Assembly: GCA_009746045.1 (NCBI GenBank)
Contig: RPFO01000744.1
Span: 267,501 to 331,500 of the forward strand
From: Mesostigma viride
Lineage: Eukaryota; Streptophyta; Mesostigmatophyceae; Mesostigmatales; Mesostigmataceae
DNA: 64,000 nt
Direction: 5' to 3'
The notes below the pieces were generated by a model. The model did no database searches and had not been told where the DNA came from. It saw only the letters and a program-made list of their open reading frames with translations. Position 1 is the stretch's first letter. Each line of letters opens with the position of its first letter. A program made the translations under genes and the position numbers. Below are positions 45,257 through 54,660 of this stretch, piece after piece.

Positions 45257-45854
45257 CATGTACAAGCGCAGTCGCTCTGCTGAGCCGCCCTGGGAAGAGA
45301 CCTCCTTTGACGTCAACAGCTCCGGCTTCTGGCAACGCAGCCCCAGTTGGTTCATGGAAGACGTGTTTTACGGCAATCACGCCTCGCTTCTAGCCCTGTG
45401 CGTGTACCTCACGTCCCACAACCGTGGCCGCTGGCCTGGTGACGGCAAGCTTGTCGACCCCGCCGAGGCTCTCCCAATCATTCACCGCATGCCTCGCCCC
45501 AGGCTTCAACGCTTCGCCCTCTGCTCCCTTGTTGGACGCTCCGAAGCCGCGATCTGGGCTTCCCCACCGCCCCCCCCCACCTTCCCCACCGAAGCCACCA
45601 TCCGCACCCTCCTCATGCAAGGAAGCTTTCGAGCAGCACGTGACCCCTCTTGCCGCAGATGTGGCGGCAATTGGCGGCACGCTGGCTGCTGAGCTTCCCA
45701 CCATCCCCACCGCCACCGCCACCCTCCTCGCCTCCACCCCCCCCCCCCTCCGCCTCCACCGATCGACTCCATCACCGCCCAGCTCCGCGACATCGACCAG
45801 CGCCTCAAGGATAATGCAATCGCTATCGAGGTCTTGCAGAATTACACAGCAGGC
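45257..45854 (+). pseudogene. ORF1-only LINE, 5' part of ORF1, split by element D
   Basis: ATG at 45258 opens an ORF1 N terminus: MYKRSRSAEPPWEETSFDVN, then FYGNHASLLALCVYLTSHN and RPRLQRFALCSLVGRSEAAI. A frameshift near 45600 moves to the frame with FEQHVTPLAADVAAIGGTLA. It reaches IAIEVLQNYTAG and is then cut by element D at 45855. The continuation is at 62663. This is the outermost layer of the nested structure. Confidence 0.8.
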
Positions 45855-46189
45855 CAGTGTTCCATTATACGGCGTATTATACGGTATAATACGGTATAAT
45901 ACGCGTTATACAAGGTCGAGCGTATAATTTTTATTCGTTTTATACGATTGGCGTATTTTCACGTATAATACGGCGAATAACGCGTATAAGCGGGCGTATT
46001 ATGGGTTTTTGCGGTCCTGGCAGCCGAGGTCCGGCAGCCAAATTTTTTGTGCGGGAACCAATTAAGGCGGGAAAGCAAGGGAACTTAGAAACAGTACGGA
46101 AACCATCCACTGGTTGACTTTTGGCGACCGTGAGACACAAGGATCTCAAAAGCAAGCTACACTGTAGCATGGCAAGTTGGCAAACCTCC

Positions 46190-46756
46190 TGTTACGCCGC
46201 GGATATCTACCTCCGCCTCTACCTCTAATGGGCCTGATACTACCTAAACTGGTCAGACCTCCTCTACTTAACCCTCTGGCGAAAGACGAACGTGACGGAG
46301 CTGATCTCAATGCATTAACGTAAGTGTTGCTATAATACGCCATACAACCATTTATCAAAACCCGTTTACTCCAGGAATAGAGGAAGGAAACACAACTACA
46401 CTGCCGTGACCCAAGCCTAAATGTGTCAATTCACTTAACACACGCCGAGTGACACACAAGGGTAGAACGCGCATAAATGGTCACCAACGGTCCAACACGC
46501 TCGGGCCGACATGGCCCTCGCCTACAGGTGCACGCTGGTCCACTAAATCTACTGATGCACGCTGGTCCACTACATTCTACACAGGATCAGGACCACTAGT
46601 AAAGTACGCGGCGCGGCGCCCAACGGCACCCAATGTACCACAGTACTGTTACGAGGACAATAATGTCCCGGTAGAGCCTAAACGTAACCTAGGACAACCG
46701 AGGCAAAGGACCTAATTTACGTCCGTAACTACAACGAATTGTTACGCGACGTAACA
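46190..46756 (-). repeat. 3' LTR of the chromovirus
   Basis: 567 bp, TGTTACGCCGCGG ... CGACGTAACA. It differs from the other LTR mainly by single-base indels and a few substitutions. It contains a repeated GCACGCTGGTCCACTA motif. Target duplication CCTCC immediately left. Confidence 0.95.
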
Positions 46757-46776
46757 CCTCCCCCCCCACAAAGGTA
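46757..46776 (-). promoter_or_regulatory. Polypurine tract of the chromovirus
   Basis: On the minus strand CCTTTGTGGGGGGGGAGG directly precedes the 3' LTR. A purine-rich run in this place primes plus-strand synthesis in LTR elements. Confidence 0.8.
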
Positions 46777-47219
46777 GGGAGCCCTCTCCCTACGCACAGG
46801 GAGGAAACGAAGGGGTAGGAAAAACCTAACGCACCCAGCACACACCAACACAATCGATAGACCATCCCAGATACAAAGCACCAATAGTTCACACGGTCTC
46901 CACCACCACGCCGGGTGGTGTAGGGTTAGCCAGCACCAAGCCTGGTGGTAGGTTCCCCTAACTGCCTGGAACGGAGTCCTGGCCGGGGGGGACGGCACTG
47001 GGCAGGACACACAGAGTAAACACATCAGCGCTAAGGACCAAGAACAGCCAACCAACTGGCCAGAATATGAGGGCGACTCTACATACCGGAGGGACAACAC
47101 CCTCAGGTCGGGCCTAAGGCCCTCTATCTAGTGGCCATCCGTCTGGTAGTGCCACGGAGGCCAGCAGGACCTCCAGGTAGGCCTGGTAGTGGCCACATCC
47201 TCAACATTGTCATGCCTAT

Positions 47220-49560
47220 CTACAGTGAGGAAAACATCGGCCCACACGCCGTCAGGAAAAAGGCCCAGGAAGGCCCAGTAATACCTATGCTGCGTGAGAC
47301 GACCTGGCCACGGGCCCAGTCCAGAAAGCCACAGGCAAAGAGGCGAAGGAAAGGCTCTACCGCGATCAGGCAAAGGGCCCGCAGGAGGAGGCGATGATAC
47401 CGAATCCGAGGGCGCATACCCGTCGGGAAGAACAGGTCCACCAGGGGCTCCACGTTGGACGGCCACAACCGGATGTGCCGAACCTCGCGGGAGCGCCACC
47501 GACGAACACACTGTCGCGACCCGAATGTCTCTAGGTAGTCGCTGGCACGAGGAGGAGGGTGACCGCGGGAGTCTAGACCCTGGCCCGGGATAGGCGCCGG
47601 GCGGCGGGCATCCCACTCAAGGATGGGCTGGAGGACCGTAGTGTACGCCGCACCCGGCACCGCAGGAAACTCTACTGTAAGGGCATCCGAAGCCATAATG
47701 CCCAGAGGGGGAGGGTAAGCCCACTGAAACCCACCGTAGGTGTCCAAGTCGTTGTGGCGCCTCGCCCAGCGATACAGGACGCGCCGGACCAGGATCTCAC
47801 CCTCGAACACCGGATCAGCTAAAATAACCATGTCGAACGGAGGCCGATCAGTCTCAATGGGTAGGCCACGATCCCGGGGCGCCCGACACACCTGGGAGAA
47901 CCCATAGGACATGGGAGAGATGGCAAGCTCAGCAGAGGCGCGCGGCAGGTCACACTGTCGGCAGGCGAGTGCGGACATACCATACCCCGGAATGGGCGTG
48001 TCACGCGACTCCGGCGTCGCGTGCACCACAGAAGGAGCCCTGTCCCGATCACCCTGGGACAACTCCCTGAGGGAATCGGCAGCGCGGGTGGCGCGAGGAT
48101 CCTGACCGGTGGACCGAACAACCGCGGCCAAAGACCGCGAGGCCGAAGGAGGAGGGACCGGAGCAGGGGCTGACGCAGGGGCAGGAGCCGACACCGACGC
48201 AGGGGGCACTGGTAAAACAGGAGGTCGCGCCGGACCTGAAGCCAGAGAGGGCCGTGACGGACCCGCCAACGACGCAGGCGCGCCGGTCTCCGTTGCCGGT
48301 GCACCCTCAGGCCACATGTTGAAAATGGGGCCCGTAGGGACAGGCAGTCCTGCATAAGATTGACTACCATCCAGGCCCCAGTCAGGAACCGGAATCCTCT
48401 GCGGAGGACCACCCTCCCAAAGTCTGGGAAGCCGCTAGTATCGCCAAAGAAACCCCGCGACGTCTGCGCCTGAGCGGGAGGAGGCTCGGAAGCAGCGACG
48501 GAGGGCGAGCTAACAGGGGCAGGAGACTCCCGCGTAGGCGCAGGTACAGCGGTAACAGGCGCAGAGGCAGCAGGAGTCGCAGGAGCCGCCGGAACCACAG
48601 CGACCGCGGGCGCAGGCGGGGGCGCGGGCGAAGCCGTAGTCGCCGGGGCGACAGAAGGGGTAGGGGGCGCGGATCCAGCCGGCGTGGCCGGGACCTGCGC
48701 CTGGGCCGCAAGGAAGGCCCCAAACGCCGTGGTCAAAGACTGGATCTGAGCCTGCATAGCCGAGACCGTCGCCGAAAGAGGATCAGGCAAACCCGAAGGG
48801 GTAGGCTCCACTGCGACATCCCGGGTCGACCGAGGGGACGACGGGACCGGAGAGGGAGGAACAGACGCCGAGGAGGCGGACGCAGCGCTCGAGGCAGAAT
48901 AATCTGGAGTATAATGTACCTCGGCTGGGGCGCCCGAAGGGGTAGGACCACTAACCGCTAGTCCCGCCGACTGATCAGCTATCTCCATGAACTCTACGGC
49001 CCGTAAAAGGTCGCAGGGGTTCTCGTCTACCTCAGCATCACCCTCAGCTGGAAGCCACGGGAACACCTCCCGTAGGCAGGTACGGCCCACAGGAGTGGAG
49101 AGGTAGGAGAACACACGGCAACACCGGAGAACCGCATCTATCTGCCCCAAGGCGGGACAGCTGGAACCACACCCCAACAAACAGTGTCCGGCATCATCGA
49201 ACCGTGCAGGACAAGCTGGTGCGGCTCATCAGGGGAAGGACCATACCACGTGACCCCGAAGAGGGCCGCCCTGACTAAGCTCGCATGTTGGGCCTGAAGG
49301 GCCGGCTGCACAACGCCACCCCGGTAACATGATCGCGACACCCAACGGCCCGGAAGGGCCTCGAAATACAGCTCAGGGTCCGGTAGGGGCAGGGACGGCA
49401 GCGGGCTCTCAGCCGGAGGGGTAGGCTCTGTCATGACGGCTGCGGAGGGGAGGGGACAACCAACCACCCGTCGACAGCAGACATAACATAAGAGAGGAGA
49501 AGGCCTACGACTAGAGCTTGTGCAGGGTTTTATATTCCTGCAGCAGGCGACTACACCCAT
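47220..49560 (-). CDS. Extra ORF between integrase and 3' LTR (unknown, frameshifted)
   Basis: Three overlapping minus-strand frames (49560-49138, 49180-47819 and 48317-47220) probably form one protein of about 740 residues broken by indels near 49150 and 48320. The N-terminal part (EPTPPAESPLPSLPLPDPEL, RVFSYLSTPVGRTCLREVFP) is followed by a long Ala/Pro/Ser-rich linker. The C-terminal globular part has CRQCDLPRASAELAISPMSY, DMVILADPVFEGEILVRRVL and RPRIRYHRLLLRALCLIAVE. The place is where some gypsy elements carry an additional or env-like gene, but no signal peptide, transmembrane pattern or known domain is evident. GC-rich, unlike the AT-richer pol. Confidence 0.55.
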
Positions 49561-51037
49561 CTAGCTCACTCTCCGTATACCAAACCTTATCTACTTCACT
49601 ACGAGCATACATCCACTTCACTTTATACTGACGCTGGGTACCGCGGCCCTTTTTGATATCTCGATGGGCCACGATGCTTTCTACTTCGTCTTCTACTTCC
49701 CCAGTGTCAGGATTATGCTCTAAAGGGGCAGGCGCTAACTCCCTGCCAGCGAACGTACTAGGGTGGTACAGTTTAAGCTGGCTCCTATGGAAGGTGTTTG
49801 AATGCGTTTGCCAAGAGGTAGGGATATCGACTTTATACAAGAAATTTCCTACCCTAGACAACACATGGAAGGGTCCTAAGAAGGCAGGCCTAAGTTTGAC
49901 CTTCAGTTCTGCTTCAAACTTATGAGCAAAACGGCCAACACGGGGGCCTTCTACTAATACTAGATCTCCTACTTCTATCTCAGGTGCTCGTCTATCTAAG
50001 GAGGCACGCAACCTAGCAAGGTACTTAGCCTGAGCTTTTTGATACCCTGAGATCGCGTGGTCATGAGCAGTTTTCATTCTATCTAGTAAGGACTGTACAC
50101 CTTCTACAGTATCTCGGGACACATCATCCTTGTCCCGTAGAGGACTAGCTAAGAGAGAGGTAGGGGTAAGGGGCTGTCTCCCAGTATCTAAGAAGAAGGG
50201 CGTATATCCATGCGCAGCTTGGGGACAATTGTTGAGGGAGAACTCTACCAAACATAAATAATCCTCCCAATCACTACCCGAGCCATTAACATAGTGCCTA
50301 AGCGCTTCTTCTACTACTCTATTAAGACGCTCTACTAAATGAGAGGAGGAGGAGTGGTAGGCAGTACCGTAGGTAACCTTGGTACCGATGGCAGCGAAAA
50401 ACTGCTGCCAAAAATCTGAGGTAAATAATTTATCCTTATCACTAATAAACTGCCTACTCAATCCATGATATCTATATACATTATTGAGGTATAGGCGTGC
50501 GCAATCACGTGCGGTGAGTTCTAAAGGACACGGCACAAGATGGCACATACGAGTAAAACGATCTATGAACACAAGGATTTGGGCATTGCCCCTATCATTC
50601 TTTCTAAAAGGTCCTACAAAATCCATCATGATAGAATCCCAAGGCATGATAGGGTCAGGCAAGGTCCTAGGTTCTGCTATCTGTCCTACATTATTGGGTT
50701 TCATTTCCTGGCAAGATTGACAAGTTCTAACATACTCATCCACATCCTTATAAAGGGAAGGCCAGTAATAAGAGCGGGCTACTAGGTCCCGTACCCGTTT
50801 ACCACCCTGGTGAGCAGCTAAGTCATGCAACTCAAAGAGCAAGGAGGAGCGACAGATAGGAGGGACATACAGGCGCCATTGAGGGGGAGAATCTGCTATC
50901 TGCACATATAAAAACCCACCTACAAATTTACAAGGGTGCTTGCCTAATTGTTGGGGATGTGCAGCAATGGCAGCTAATGCTTCCGGCTCAGTGGCCGTAA
51001 ATCTACTAATAAGGCGTTCAAGATCAGAGGTAGGCAT
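49511..51037 (-). CDS. Chromovirus integrase with C-terminal chromodomain
   Basis: 508 codons. An N-terminal HHCC zinc-binding region (FELHDLAAHQGG and RTCQSCQEMKP) is followed by the DDE core: MDFVGPF with the first Asp, FISDKDKLFTSDFW with the second, and HLVERLNRVVEEALR with Glu. A GPY/F-like region (FAHKFEAELKVKLRPAFLGP) leads to a C-terminal chromodomain-like segment (VESIVAHRDIKKGRGTQRQY, KVKWMYARSEVDKVWYTESE). It inserts element cDNA, and the chromodomain is expected to direct it to modified chromatin. This is the longest uninterrupted part of pol. Confidence 0.92.
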   Translation of the reverse strand: MPTSDLERLISRFTATEPEALAAIAAHPQQLGKHPCKFVGGFLYVQIADSPPQWRLYVPPICRSSLLFELHDLAAHQGGKRVRDLVARSYYWPSLYKDVDEYVRTCQSCQEMKPNNVGQIAEPRTLPDPIMPWDSIMMDFVGPFRKNDRGNAQILVFIDRFTRMCHLVPCPLELTARDCARLYLNNVYRYHGLSRQFISDKDKLFTSDFWQQFFAAIGTKVTYGTAYHSSSSHLVERLNRVVEEALRHYVNGSGSDWEDYLCLVEFSLNNCPQAAHGYTPFFLDTGRQPLTPTSLLASPLRDKDDVSRDTVEGVQSLLDRMKTAHDHAISGYQKAQAKYLARLRASLDRRAPEIEVGDLVLVEGPRVGRFAHKFEAELKVKLRPAFLGPFHVLSRVGNFLYKVDIPTSWQTHSNTFHRSQLKLYHPSTFAGRELAPAPLEHNPDTGEVEDEVESIVAHRDIKKGRGTQRQYKVKWMYARSEVDKVWYTESELDGCSRLLQEYKTLHKL

Positions 51038-51062
51038 CGCTACAGAAGTATCCAGAACAGGT

Positions 51063-52151
51063 TTAAAGAGATCTCCTACCGCCTTGCCGAAGAGAAGGGG
51101 AGGTCCTAGGGACTACGTTTTCATAAGACTTTCCTGACCTAGTCGCTATATGGCTAAGCGGTATAGAAATTTTATTTTTCCCCTCCCCCCCCACCGAGGC
51201 CACAGGAAGGGCCTCACACGGGAGAGAGAGTCCTACGTGAGAAAGGAGATCAGGCATGCGAACAGCTGTATGAAAGAGGTAGGCATAGGAATCATCATCA
51301 GGTAGTTCACCATAAGGGGTTACACCCATAGTAGTAGGAACTAGAGTAGTATTGAGAACATCAAGGTCCTCGAAGAAGGAATAGTCTGCACGACGAGAGA
51401 GTGCATCTGGTACTATGTTATCTACACCCTTGACATACTGAAGTTTAAAAGGGGAAAACTGTGCTAAAAATTCCATCCAGCGCGCTTGCCGAGGGGTAAG
51501 GTTGGGTTGGGAGAGAAGATGGGTAAGGGGACGATGATCCGTTTGGATAACTAACCTATAAGGATCTAGCTCACAGGGTTCATTCAGGCAGACATCAAAT
51601 TGAGCACCTTTAAGGAAGTGCTGCCACGCGTGGCAACAATACACCACAGCTAAGAGTTCCTGCTGGTGGACGGGATAGTTACGCTCCGCAGGGAGCATTG
51701 TCCTAGAGATATATTCAATTGGCTGTAAGCCCTGACCCTGATCCTGGAGAAGGACACCACCTATAGCTACTTTACTAGCATCTGTAGCCACAACAAAGGG
51801 TTTAGTAGTATCCGGTAGGATGAGTACAGGAGGGGAAAGGAGTAGGGATTTTAGGCACTGAAAAGCAGACTGACACTCACTACTCCAAACAAAGGGGATA
51901 TCCTTCTTTAATAAATGATTAATAGGGGCTGCTATAGTGGCGAAACGCGGGATAAAACGCCTATAGTAAGAAGCAATTCCTAGGAAACTACGTACACCTT
52001 TAACGTCGGTAGGAGTAGGCCATTCCTGAATTGACTTAGTTTTATCCGGGTCGGTAGCGACCCCGGCATCTGACAGAACGTGCCCTAAAAATGGGACACT
52101 CCTACCCGAACGCACTTTAGCACGGCGCGCCCACAAAGAATTTTCAGCCAT
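51063..52151 (-). CDS. Chromovirus RT thumb and RNase H
   Basis: This frame continues RT after motif C: FLGHVLSDAGVATDPDKTKS, FLGIASYYRRFIPRFATIAA (RT connection). It then enters RNase H with FVVATDASKVAIGGVLLQDQ, the Glu in HQQELLAVVY and the Asp in VIQTDHRPLTHLLS. A VKGVDNIVPDALSRR tail is typical of Ty3/gypsy. RT copies and RNase H removes the RNA strand. The frame is lost near 51100, before the integrase, where an indel is likely. The preceding RT piece is in another frame. Confidence 0.9.
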   Translation of the reverse strand: MAENSLWARRAKVRSGRSVPFLGHVLSDAGVATDPDKTKSIQEWPTPTDVKGVRSFLGIASYYRRFIPRFATIAAPINHLLKKDIPFVWSSECQSAFQCLKSLLLSPPVLILPDTTKPFVVATDASKVAIGGVLLQDQGQGLQPIEYISRTMLPAERNYPVHQQELLAVVYCCHAWQHFLKGAQFDVCLNEPCELDPYRLVIQTDHRPLTHLLSQPNLTPRQARWMEFLAQFSPFKLQYVKGVDNIVPDALSRRADYSFFEDLDVLNTTLVPTTMGVTPYGELPDDDSYAYLFHTAVRMPDLLSHVGLSLPCEALPVASVGGEGKNKISIPLSHIATRSGKSYENVVPRTSPSLRQGGRRSL

Positions 52152-52540
52152 TATTTCTAATACTTTCTTTAAATCACGTAGGTGCGTTTCAAAATCAGGA
52201 GAGTAAATAAGAATATCATCTAAGTAAGCTTGAGCACAAGAACGGTCATGCTCAGATAAAGAAACAGAGGAGAAGGAGGATCCTTTAGATCAGAGGACAC
52301 CTGAGGAAGGTGAGAATTTCCCATAACAGGTCTAAGCACTTCATTCATTAACATTTGAAAAGAGGCAGGCGAGTTGCAAAGTCCCATAGCCGCTACTCTA
52401 AACTGGTAATGACCAAAAGGGGTAGCAAAGGCGGTTTTATGGCAATCCTCAGGAGCTATCCGCAACTGCCAAAAACCGTCCGCACAATCCAGTACTGTGA
52501 AACAGGTGGAACCTTTAACCTTATTAAATATATCATCAAT
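52152..52540 (-). CDS. Chromovirus RT palm (part after the LINE insertion)
   Basis: On the minus strand NKVKGSTCFTVLDCADGFWQ contains RT motif A (LDC). TAFATPFGHYQFRVAAMGLC and NSPASFQMLMNEVL give motif B. After a frameshift near 52280 the sequence reads AQAYLDDILIYSPDFETHL (motif C, YLDD) at about 52245-52190. It begins exactly where the LINE was inserted. The preceding codons are at 56953-57954. Confidence 0.88.
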
Positions 52541-53900
52541 GCGTGGCATCTCCCGGCCGCCCGGCAGGAAGAGCTGCTTTCCCTGGACGAGCGGGTGGGT
52601 CAGGAGGTGGTCGAGTTCGTCACGGCGGTGGCTCGAGACGCTCAGGTCTCGGTGCGGGCGGCCTACCTCGCGGGCGGCGCCGACCTGGGCCTCATGTCCC
52701 CGCGGCAGCTGCGCCTCTTCTTGGACGCCCAGGCCCCGCCTCCCGGCCCGGTTGCCAGTGGGGGCTTTCTCATCACCTCCCTCAGCCTGGCGCAGGCCGC
52801 CATGCTGCGTGTGGAGTTCGGGGCCCCCATCGCGGTTCAGGGCGGCCAGGCCATCTTGGTGGACTCGGCCGGGCGCGCTCAGCCCCTAACCGCGGGGACG
52901 CCTGTTTCTGCCTTCCTCCACGACATCCTGGAGTTGGCAGGCATCCCGCACGAATGGCACCCCGCGGCTGACCAACCGGTCGGCATCCTCTCGCGCGCCC
53001 AGATTGCCGCTCTCCCGGGTTGCTGGGAGGCCGGCTGGGACCCGCCCCCCCCTCATGTCCGGTCCCTTCTGGAGGGGGACGACCCCGAGTCGGGCTCCTG
53101 TGCCATCTGCCTTGAGCCCTTCCGGCCGGGGGATGGCTTGTGTCGCCTGCCCGCGTGCGGCCACACATTCCATCAAGCGTGCATCGCGCGCAGCTTGCTC
53201 CACTCCGTGCCGCGCTGCCCGTTGTGCCGGGCTGTTGTGCCGCCCCCTGGGACTGCGCTTCCTCTCGGCCCGCCCCCGGTCTCGCTGGGTCCCCTGCCGG
53301 GTCCCCACCGGGCCCCGGGGCCAGCTGCCTCCCCGACCCCTCGGCCTCCGCCCCCGGCCTCGTTGCCGGGGCCTGGGGTGGTCGCGGGCGCGCTGGCGAG
53401 TCCCCCTGGGAGGGGCGCCGGCGTTCTCGATCCCCCTCCGCTGGGGGTCTCCCCGGTGGGCACTGCCTCCTCCGTGGCCCCGGCGGGCCTGCCGGGCGCT
53501 GGTCGGGTCGTGGTGCGCGCGCCTGCCGGCCCGGCTGGGGAGACGCCGCAGGCCCCACGTCCTGCCTTTGCTGGCGCCGCTCCCCGCCACTCAGCGCCCG
53601 CCGACGGCCTTCACCGGTGTGCCGTGCTGCTTCCCACGGGGTCCCCGTGTGCGGGTGTGTTCCACAACCGTAACCTCCTCTGCCAGCACCTTCGCGCTGT
53701 GCACCCCGATCTCGGCGCGGCGGATCTGCAGGCCATGAGCTGTTACCGGTGCCCGGAAGCTCACTGCCAGCGGGTGTACTCCATTCACGGGCGCGCTCAG
53801 CACGCGCGCGCCTGTGTTGCTCAACGGCCCCTCAACCGGCCAGCAGTCCCGGCCCCCTCCCCCCTCCCGCCTCGGCTCCCACCGGCTCCCAGCCCCCGCC
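52541..53900 (+). CDS. RLE LINE protein, N-terminal part: RING-H2 and C2H2 fingers
   Basis: The frame is open from the 5' junction (AWHLPAARQEELLSLDERVG onward). A region of about 180 residues of unknown fold (SLSLAQAAMLRVEFGAPIAV) precedes a clear RING-H2 finger at 53098-53232 (CAICLEP, ACGHTFHQAC, CPLC). A Pro-rich linker follows. Then come two C2H2-like fingers (CAGVFHNRNLLCQHLRAVH at about 53647-53703, and CPEAHCQRVYSIHGRAQHAR after that). C2H2 fingers bind DNA in R2-type elements, while RING-H2 usually marks E3 ubiquitin ligases. The first ATG in frame is only at about 52693. The frame is lost in C-runs near 53870. Confidence 0.82.
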
Positions 53901-54660
53901 GCCCGACTACTCGGCCAGTTGGCGTTGGCTTGACACGGTTCCCTGGGATGCATGCGCCATCAACCCGACGTCTACCCTGACCGACCTCCCCCACCGCGCG
54001 CGTAGCCTTTTCGCGCAATGTGCAATCGTTTCTCTCCGGCGCATGCACGCCGCTCCGGACGACCCGCTGGGCTTTAAACTGCACATGGTGACCCCCCGCC
54101 TGCTCCTCACCCCTCTCGGGCGTGGTGTGCGCGGCCTCCAGGGTGCGGTTATTGCCCGTTGCCGACGCTTTCTGCAGGGGGACTGGGAGGGGCTGTTTGG
54201 CGTGCCGCCCCCGCGCACGGCCCGGCTGTCGGGGGAGGTCAACTTCGAGCGGGTGGCCGCCGACGTCATCCGCCTCGTCCGCGAGGGGCAGCTCAGCCGG
54301 GCCATGACCCGCTTGGAAATGGCCAAGCTCGCCCCCGCCAATGCGGCTACCCTGGCGGCCTTGGAGGCTCTTCACCCTGCGGAGCCCGGATTCCAGCTGC
54401 CCGTGCCGGACCCCCTGCCGGCCCCCCTCCGGCTGGACCGCGACTGCTTCCTGGAGGTGATGCGTGCGGTCCCGCGGGCTTCCTCTACCGGGCCGTCGGG
54501 CTGGCGCTACGAGCACTTGGAGGTCCTGGTGGGGCATGGGGGCGAGGACATTCTCTTTGACACCCTCATTGACCTGGCGGCTGGTCGCGTTCCTCCCGCT
54601 GCGCGCGAGTGGTTAGCGGGCGCTCGCCTCCTCGCTCTGCTCAAGGGTGTCTTGCCCCCC
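53880..54660 (+). CDS. RLE LINE protein, linker and RT N-terminal region
   Basis: A shifted frame (53749-54723) carries the continuation: PDYSASWRWLDTVPWDACAI, KLHMVTPRLLLTPLGRGVRG, VNFERVAADVIRLVREGQLS and RASSTGPSGWRYEHLEVLVG. The last segment resembles the start of RT domains in such LINEs (GPSGW). The frame ends in LKGVLPPP at a run of eight C (54654-54661), where a 1-nt shift restores PPEGKVRPIACGEVLRKLVG. Sequence error at homopolymers or real decay are both possible. Confidence 0.78.

Noticed and set aside
46729-47100. Hydrophobic minus-strand ORF next to the 3' LTR, possible env-like membrane protein
   Set aside because: It overlaps the polypurine tract and the LTR, lies out of frame with the upstream 3' ORF and shows no convincing signal or transmembrane organisation.
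52541-52692. Complete 5' end of the RLE LINE
   Set aside because: The ORF is open to the insertion joint without an ATG before 52693, so a 5' truncation is more likely than a full-length start.
52782-54537. Long minus-strand ORFs within the RLE LINE (53558-52782, 54537-53821)
   Set aside because: Shadow frames of the GC-rich + strand coding region. They lack domains and are rich in Arg, Pro and Gly.
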